Positions 59,811 through 64,000 of a stretch of DNA of 64,000 nt are shown here, piece by piece. The position numbers and the translations under genes are program-made. The notes below the pieces were generated by a model. That model saw only the letters and a list, made by a program, of their open reading frames with translations, was not told the DNA's origin and ran no database searches. The number at the start of each line of letters is the position of its first letter. The first letter of the stretch is position 1. The DNA comes from Duganella levis. GTDB taxonomy: Bacteria > Pseudomonadota > Gammaproteobacteria > Burkholderiales > Burkholderiaceae_D. The stretch is taken from assembly GCF_009857605.1 (NCBI RefSeq), contig NZ_WWCT01000014.1, positions 106,462-170,461 of the forward strand, written 5' to 3'.

Positions 59811-60802
59811 AAGCCCACACCACCCTGCGCGTCGTCCTGCTGGCCTATGACGACATGAACCTGCTGGACCTGAGCGGCCCGCTGCAAGCGCTGTCCACCG
59901 CCAGCAAGCGCCATAGCGGCAGCGGCGCGCCGCTGTACGACACCATCGTCGCTTCCGCCAGCGGCGGCTTGATCACCACCAGCGCCGGACTACCGGTGAT
60001 GACGGTATCCATCGCCGCCTTGGACGGACAGCCCATCGACACGCTGATCGCGCCGGGCGGCTGCAAGGGTCAGGAATTCCACGCGCCATCGGCACTGGTC
60101 AACTGGATCGCACAGCAGGCGCCGCGCGTGCGGCGGCTGTGCTCCGTGTGCACCGGCGCCTTTCTGCTGGCCGCCGCCGGACAACTGCAAGGCAAGCGCG
60201 CCGCCACGCATTGGGAATGGGTGGACCGCCTGCGCAAGCTGCATCCGCAAGTCGACATCGACGCCGACAAAATCTTCATCAAAGATGGCGCGGTATGGAC
60301 CTCGGCCGGCGTCAGCGCCGGCATCGACCTGACCCTGGCGCTGATCGAAGAAGACTACGGCCACCAGGTCGCCATCGAAACCGCGCGGCAGATGGTCATG
60401 TTCATCAAGCGTTCCGGCGGCCAGTCGCAATTCAGCGTGCCGCTGGCGGCGCAGTCGCAGGAAGGCGGACGCTTCGACACCCTGCACACCTGGGTCGCCG
60501 CCAACCTGCATGAGAACCTGACGGTGGAACGGCTGGCCGAACAAGCCGGCATGACGCCGCGCACCTTCGCCCGCAGCTACGCCAGCCAACTGGGACGCAC
60601 GCCGGCCAAGATGGTAGAAGCGATGCGGCTGGAAGCCGCCTGCCGCGCATTGGAAAAGACCGCGCTGCCGCTGAAAACCATCGCGGCCAACACTGGCTAT
60701 GTGGAAGAACAGAATTTGCGGCGCGTGTTTCAGCGCCAGCTGGGCGTCAGCCCCGGACAGTACCGCAGCCGGTTTTCCGGCCACGGCGCCGCCACCACTT
60801 AG
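59807..60802 (+). CDS. GlxA-type AraC-family regulator (DJ-1/PfpI + HTH)
   Basis: Of 331 residues: an N-terminal DJ-1/PfpI domain (5-200) with C115 in CSVCTGAFLLAAAG, and a C-terminal AraC HTH pair (LTVERLAEQAGMTPRTFARS; IAANTGYVEEQNLRRVFQRQ). GlxA-type proteins regulate nitrogen or amino-acid compound metabolism; the target here is unknown. It is translationally coupled to the secreted DJ-1 protein. Its stop overlaps that of the TonB receptor gene by four bases. Confidence 0.93.
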   Translation: MKAHTTLRVVLLAYDDMNLLDLSGPLQALSTASKRHSGSGAPLYDTIVASASGGLITTSAGLPVMTVSIAALDGQPIDTLIAPGGCKGQEFHAPSALVNWIAQQAPRVRRLCSVCTGAFLLAAAGQLQGKRAATHWEWVDRLRKLHPQVDIDADKIFIKDGAVWTSAGVSAGIDLTLALIEEDYGHQVAIETARQMVMFIKRSGGQSQFSVPLAAQSQEGGRFDTLHTWVAANLHENLTVERLAEQAGMTPRTFARSYASQLGRTPAKMVEAMRLEAACRALEKTALPLKTIAANTGYVEEQNLRRVFQRQLGVSPGQYRSRFSGHGAATT

Positions 60803-63207
60803 AACTGATACTTCAGCGTCAGCAAGGCATTGCGCGGATCGCCATACACGCCGGTGCCGTAGGAACCCAGTCCCGGCATGTAGGTCTTGTCGAACACATT
60901 GTTGATGTTCAGCGACACGCTCAGGTGAGGGTCGATCTCGTAGCGCGCCATCAGGCCAAGCAAGGCATAGCCAGGCTGGTTGGCGCGCCACAGGCGCTCG
61001 TCCGAAGTTTGATAATACGTCTCGCTTTGCACCGACAGCGAACCGCCCACCACCAGTCTATGCATGCGGTACGACGTGTTCATCTTGAACAGATGCTTGG
61101 GCTGGTTGGTATTGACAGCGCTGAGGATCACATCGGGCTGCGCCGGCACGCGTGAGCGGCGGTAGGTGTAGCCGCCCGCCACATTCCACGACGGCGTGAT
61201 CTGGCCCGACACTTCCGCCTCAAAACCATCGCTGGTGATGCCGTCCACCGGCTTGTAGATTTCTTCAAACGTATCGGGATTGACATCCACATATTGCGCC
61301 GCATTTTTCTGCTTGATCCTGAAGACAGCCATGCTGAGATTGAGGCGCTTGTCCAGCAACTCCGCCTTCACGCCGAGTTCCGCGCTCTTGCCGGTCAGCG
61401 GCGCCAGCGGCCGGCCGGCGGCGTCGCGGTAATAGGTTTGCGGATTGAAGATGTCGGTGTAGCTGGCATAGGCCGACCAGTTGGTATTGAGGTCATACAC
61501 AACGCCGGCATACGGAATGGTCTTGGTGCCGGTGTTCAGGTCATCCGACACGCTGCGCGCTCCGCTGGTGTCCACATCATAATCCAGCAGCTTGTACTGG
61601 CTGGCGCGCGTGCCGATGATCAGCGACAGCTCGTCGGTCGGACGCAGACGCGTAGCCACCGACACGCCCTTCTCGATAATCGTCGTGTCGCGGTCTGCAC
61701 GCTTTGTAAACGCAGGCTGGTCCAGGTAGCCGTCCCACGTGAAGTAATTAGGCACCGGCAGGAAGGTCGAACCGAACAACTCCGCCTGCTTGTGCTGGCG
61801 CGAGTACCCTGCCGTCAGCATCAATTCATGCGTGCGCCCCAGCAGGCTGAATGGGCCGGTCAGCGCCAGGTTGACGCTGTCGGTCTTCGCCTCCGAAGGC
61901 AGCAGGCCCGCCAGCGCGCGGATGCCGGCGCCGGTTACGCGGTCAACACTGCCGTTGTAGGCCGAGCCATACATCACATCCTTGGACTGATCCAGATGGC
62001 TGGCCGTCACATCCAGCTGCCAGGCATTGTCGAACGTATGCTTGAGCGTGGCGAAGCTGTTGGTGCTGTCATTGTTCCAGTACGACCAGCGCGCGCCGGG
62101 ATTGAGCGAACGACGGAAGTGCGTCTGCGTGCCGTCGCTGTAAAACAGCGGCAAATGGCCGAAGGTGGCGCCGTTGGCGCGGGTCTCCATATGATCGACG
62201 CCGGCACTGAGCAGCGTGCGCGGCCCCAGGTCCGCTTCGACGATGGCGTAGGCATTGCGCGTGTCGCGGCTGTAGTAATCGATATACGAATCGGCGTTTT
62301 GTGCAGCCACCACCACGCGTCCGCGCACGCTGCCATCGGCGTTCAGCGGCGACGACACATCCGCCGTGCCGTGGTACTTGCTCCACGAACCGATGCTGCC
62401 GGCCAGGCTGGCCGCGAATTCCTTGCCCGGCCGCTTGCGCACCAGGTTGATGGTGGCGGACGGGTTGCCGGCGCCGGTCAGCAGGCCGCCGGCGCCCTTG
62501 ACGATTTCCACCCGGTCGTAGATCGCGCTGGTGTACTGGTTGGAGCTGTCCAGCGTATTCGGCATGCCGTCGAACTGGAAGTTCTCGATCACATAACCGC
62601 GCGCGTAAAAGGTGGCGCGCTCGCTGTCGTTGCGGCCCACGGTGACGCCGACGGTTTTCTCCAGGATGTCCGGCACGGTCGTCAGCGCCAGGTCGTCAAT
62701 TTCCTGGCGCGTGACCACGCTGACCGATTGCGGCGTTTCACGCACCGACAGGCCAAGCCGGGTGGCGGTGGACATCGACGGCATGCTGTACAAGCCGCTG
62801 TTTTCCGATGGCCCGTCGGTGGCGCCGGTTGCCGTAATCGTCGGCAGCACCTGTGGCGCGTCCTGTGCGGCGGCCACCAGCACATAGCCGGCATCGGTGG
62901 CCGCGATGGCGTAGCCGGTGCCACGCAGCAGGCGCTCGAAGCCTTCGCTCACGCGATAGCTGCCTTTAAGGCCTTGCGTGCGCAGGCCTTGCACCTTGGC
63001 CGGTTCGACCACGATCGAAACGCCGGCTTGCAGGGCAAATTGGTTGAGCGCCGTGCCGAGGGCGCCGGCCGGAATGTCGTACTGGCGCGCAGGCGCAGTG
63101 GTCTGGGCCAGCGCGGCGACGCCGCTGGCTTGCAGTGCGACGCCGCAGGCAATATGGATAGCCAGCGCCAGTGGCGTCAGGCGGCGGGCAGGATGCGATG
63201 GATGCAT
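60799..63207 (-). CDS. TonB-dependent siderophore receptor with STN signalling domain
   Basis: Outer-membrane receptor of 802 residues. A signal peptide (to about 36, ALAQ) is followed by an STN domain (YDIPAGALGTALNQFALQAG at about 43-62), a plug (SVVTRQEIDDLALTTVPDIL; VEIVKGAGGLLTGAGNPSAT) and a 22-strand barrel ending in LLTLKYQF. The STN domain is the part that talks to a FecR-type regulator, so this receptor should control its own synthesis when loaded with ferric siderophore. The FecR gene lies just upstream on the same strand, as in FecIRA-type systems. Confidence 0.96.
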   Translation of the reverse strand: MHPSHPARRLTPLALAIHIACGVALQASGVAALAQTTAPARQYDIPAGALGTALNQFALQAGVSIVVEPAKVQGLRTQGLKGSYRVSEGFERLLRGTGYAIAATDAGYVLVAAAQDAPQVLPTITATGATDGPSENSGLYSMPSMSTATRLGLSVRETPQSVSVVTRQEIDDLALTTVPDILEKTVGVTVGRNDSERATFYARGYVIENFQFDGMPNTLDSSNQYTSAIYDRVEIVKGAGGLLTGAGNPSATINLVRKRPGKEFAASLAGSIGSWSKYHGTADVSSPLNADGSVRGRVVVAAQNADSYIDYYSRDTRNAYAIVEADLGPRTLLSAGVDHMETRANGATFGHLPLFYSDGTQTHFRRSLNPGARWSYWNNDSTNSFATLKHTFDNAWQLDVTASHLDQSKDVMYGSAYNGSVDRVTGAGIRALAGLLPSEAKTDSVNLALTGPFSLLGRTHELMLTAGYSRQHKQAELFGSTFLPVPNYFTWDGYLDQPAFTKRADRDTTIIEKGVSVATRLRPTDELSLIIGTRASQYKLLDYDVDTSGARSVSDDLNTGTKTIPYAGVVYDLNTNWSAYASYTDIFNPQTYYRDAAGRPLAPLTGKSAELGVKAELLDKRLNLSMAVFRIKQKNAAQYVDVNPDTFEEIYKPVDGITSDGFEAEVSGQITPSWNVAGGYTYRRSRVPAQPDVILSAVNTNQPKHLFKMNTSYRMHRLVVGGSLSVQSETYYQTSDERLWRANQPGYALLGLMARYEIDPHLSVSLNINNVFDKTYMPGLGSYGTGVYGDPRNALLTLKYQF

Positions 63208-63267
63208 GATGATGTCCTCTTTTCGTTGGTTTCATTGTGCTTAACGAACCAGATCGAAAAAGTGGAA

Positions 63268-64000
63268 CTACTTTTTTGAATTTTCTTGCGGCGGCGCGTC
63301 GACCATCACCCAGTACGGCGTCAATCGCCGCACCCGCAACTGCGGGAAGTTATTCAGCAGCAGTTGCAGCGCGCGGTCGGTATCGTCGAGCGGCAGCACG
63401 GCGGAGACGCGTATGCCTTGTAGCTGTGCCGCGTCGAAGGCGATGTGGCCGGTGCGATAGCGGCCCAGCTGCGCCAGTACCTCGGTCAACGGCCGGTCTT
63501 CCACCGCCAGCTTGTGCTGCTGCCAGGCGGCGTCGGCGCCGGCTGCGCTGATCGCTTGCAGTGGACCGATGCTGCGTTCGGTGATGCGTACCCGTTCGCC
63601 GGCCTGCACCACCACGCCGCGTGGGTCTTGCGCGGCGCGCGCCGCCACTTTCGATTCCAGCATCGACAAGATGGTGGCGCCGTCCTCGCGTTCGACCAGG
63701 AAGCGCGTGCCCAGCGCGCGCATCTCGCCCTGCGGCGTTGTGACCACGAACGGCCGGCTGGCATCCTTCGCCACCGTAACGCGGATGCCGCCCTGCACCA
63801 GCTCCACCGCGCGCTGCCTCGCATCGAAATGCAGGTTGACGGCGCTGCCGCTATCGAGCGCGATGATGCTGCCGTCGTCCAGCGTGTAGCTGCGCCACGC
63901 GCCGGTGGCGGTGCGCAGGTCGGCGCTGAAGTAGCGCGCGCCATGGCCATCCAGCGTCAGCGCCGCGGGGCCGCCCAGTAGCACGGCCAGCACCAGCACC
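63268..64000 (-). CDS. FecR-family anti-sigma regulator (5' end outside window)
   Basis: About 244 residues of the periplasmic part are visible, preceded at the window edge by a hydrophobic stretch (MLVLAVLLGGPAAL) that should be the membrane anchor. The FecR domain is clear (SYTLDDGSIIALDSGSAVNL, then VQGGIRVTVAKD and ALGTRFLVER), with a C-terminal STN-interacting region (VEDRPLTEVLAQLGRYRTG). It would pass the signal from the receptor to an ECF sigma factor (FecI type) encoded further right. A small hairpin AAAAAGT-N6-ACTTTTT overlaps its stop codon. Confidence 0.93.
   Translation of the reverse strand, partial: VLVLAVLLGGPAALTLDGHGARYFSADLRTATGAWRSYTLDDGSIIALDSGSAVNLHFDARQRAVELVQGGIRVTVAKDASRPFVVTTPQGEMRALGTRFLVEREDGATILSMLESKVAARAAQDPRGVVVQAGERVRITERSIGPLQAISAAGADAAWQQHKLAVEDRPLTEVLAQLGRYRTGHIAFDAAQLQGIRVSAVLPLDDTDRALQLLLNNFPQLRVRRLTPYWVMVDAPPQENSKK

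Noticed and set aside
63257..63276. AAAAAGT/ACTTTTT hairpin at the fecR stop as a terminator
   Set aside because: The stem is AT-only and weak, and fecR and receptor genes are usually co-transcribed; not called as a terminator.

Overview
The window looks like the chromosome of a GC-rich betaproteobacterium of the Oxalobacteraceae (Duganella/Massilia/Rugamonas type). Three things suggest this: the betaproteobacterial order of the division and cell-wall (dcw) cluster, an ftsY-ftsE-ftsX-rpoH cluster with a CIRCE operator in front of rpoH, and the class A RNase P RNA. The genus is inferred from gene content and protein flavour. No rRNA, tRNA, CRISPR array, intact insertion sequence or prophage was seen.

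Layout. 1-2453 (minus): end of a MutT-like Nudix gene, a DUF815 ATPase and argJ. 2784-6495 (plus): a porin, a very small periplasmic binding-protein-like protein and a membrane histidine kinase. 6511-8709: a decayed Rpn-type nuclease remnant, a DUF4019 protein and a GAF histidine kinase. 8792-13224: secA, a DciA/DUF721 gene on the other strand, and lpxC. 13248-20853: an accessory block rich in regulators (DMT transporter, epimerase plus TetR, XRE regulator opposite a methyltransferase, LysR opposite an SDR and a Tat-exported FAH protein, DUF2628 protein) that separates lpxC from peroxiredoxin and ftsZ. 20887-38719 (minus): peroxiredoxin, then the complete dcw cluster; in transcription order it is mraZ-rsmH-ftsL-ftsI-murE-murF-mraY-murD-ftsW-murG-murC-ddl-ftsQ-ftsA-ftsZ, with junctions of 1-4 base overlaps from rsmH to murC. 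Upstream of mraZ lie four repeats with an exact 10-base period that look like MraZ boxes.

39277-46451: LysR opposite an alpha/beta hydrolase, glpK directly downstream of rnpB, a ThDP-dependent acetolactate-synthase-like enzyme, a small lipoprotein and a major Gram-negative porin with a long structured leader. 47232-52074 (plus): a CarH-like B12-binding MerR regulator, ftsY, ftsE, ftsX and rpoH, the last under a promoter spanned by CIRCE. 52230-60802 (plus): a small lipoprotein, gamma-glutamyltransferase, a signal peptidase I, an ABC exporter whose permease is fused to a CPBP (CAAX-type) protease domain, and a secreted DJ-1/PfpI protein overlapping a GlxA-type AraC regulator. 60799-64000 (minus): a TonB-dependent siderophore receptor with an STN signalling domain and the downstream part of its FecR regulator; the sigma factor expected with them would lie beyond the window.

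Most of the window is core housekeeping: peptidoglycan synthesis and septation (dcw, FtsEX), secretion (SecA, FtsY, signal peptidase), LPS (LpxC) and stress (RpoH, peroxiredoxin). The less ordinary parts are the regulatory sites (38-base TetR palindrome, MraZ boxes, CIRCE, leader hairpins), the ABC-CPBP fusion, the secreted DJ-1/GlxA pair, the porin/mini-binding-protein/kinase trio and the light-sensor-like MerR protein.
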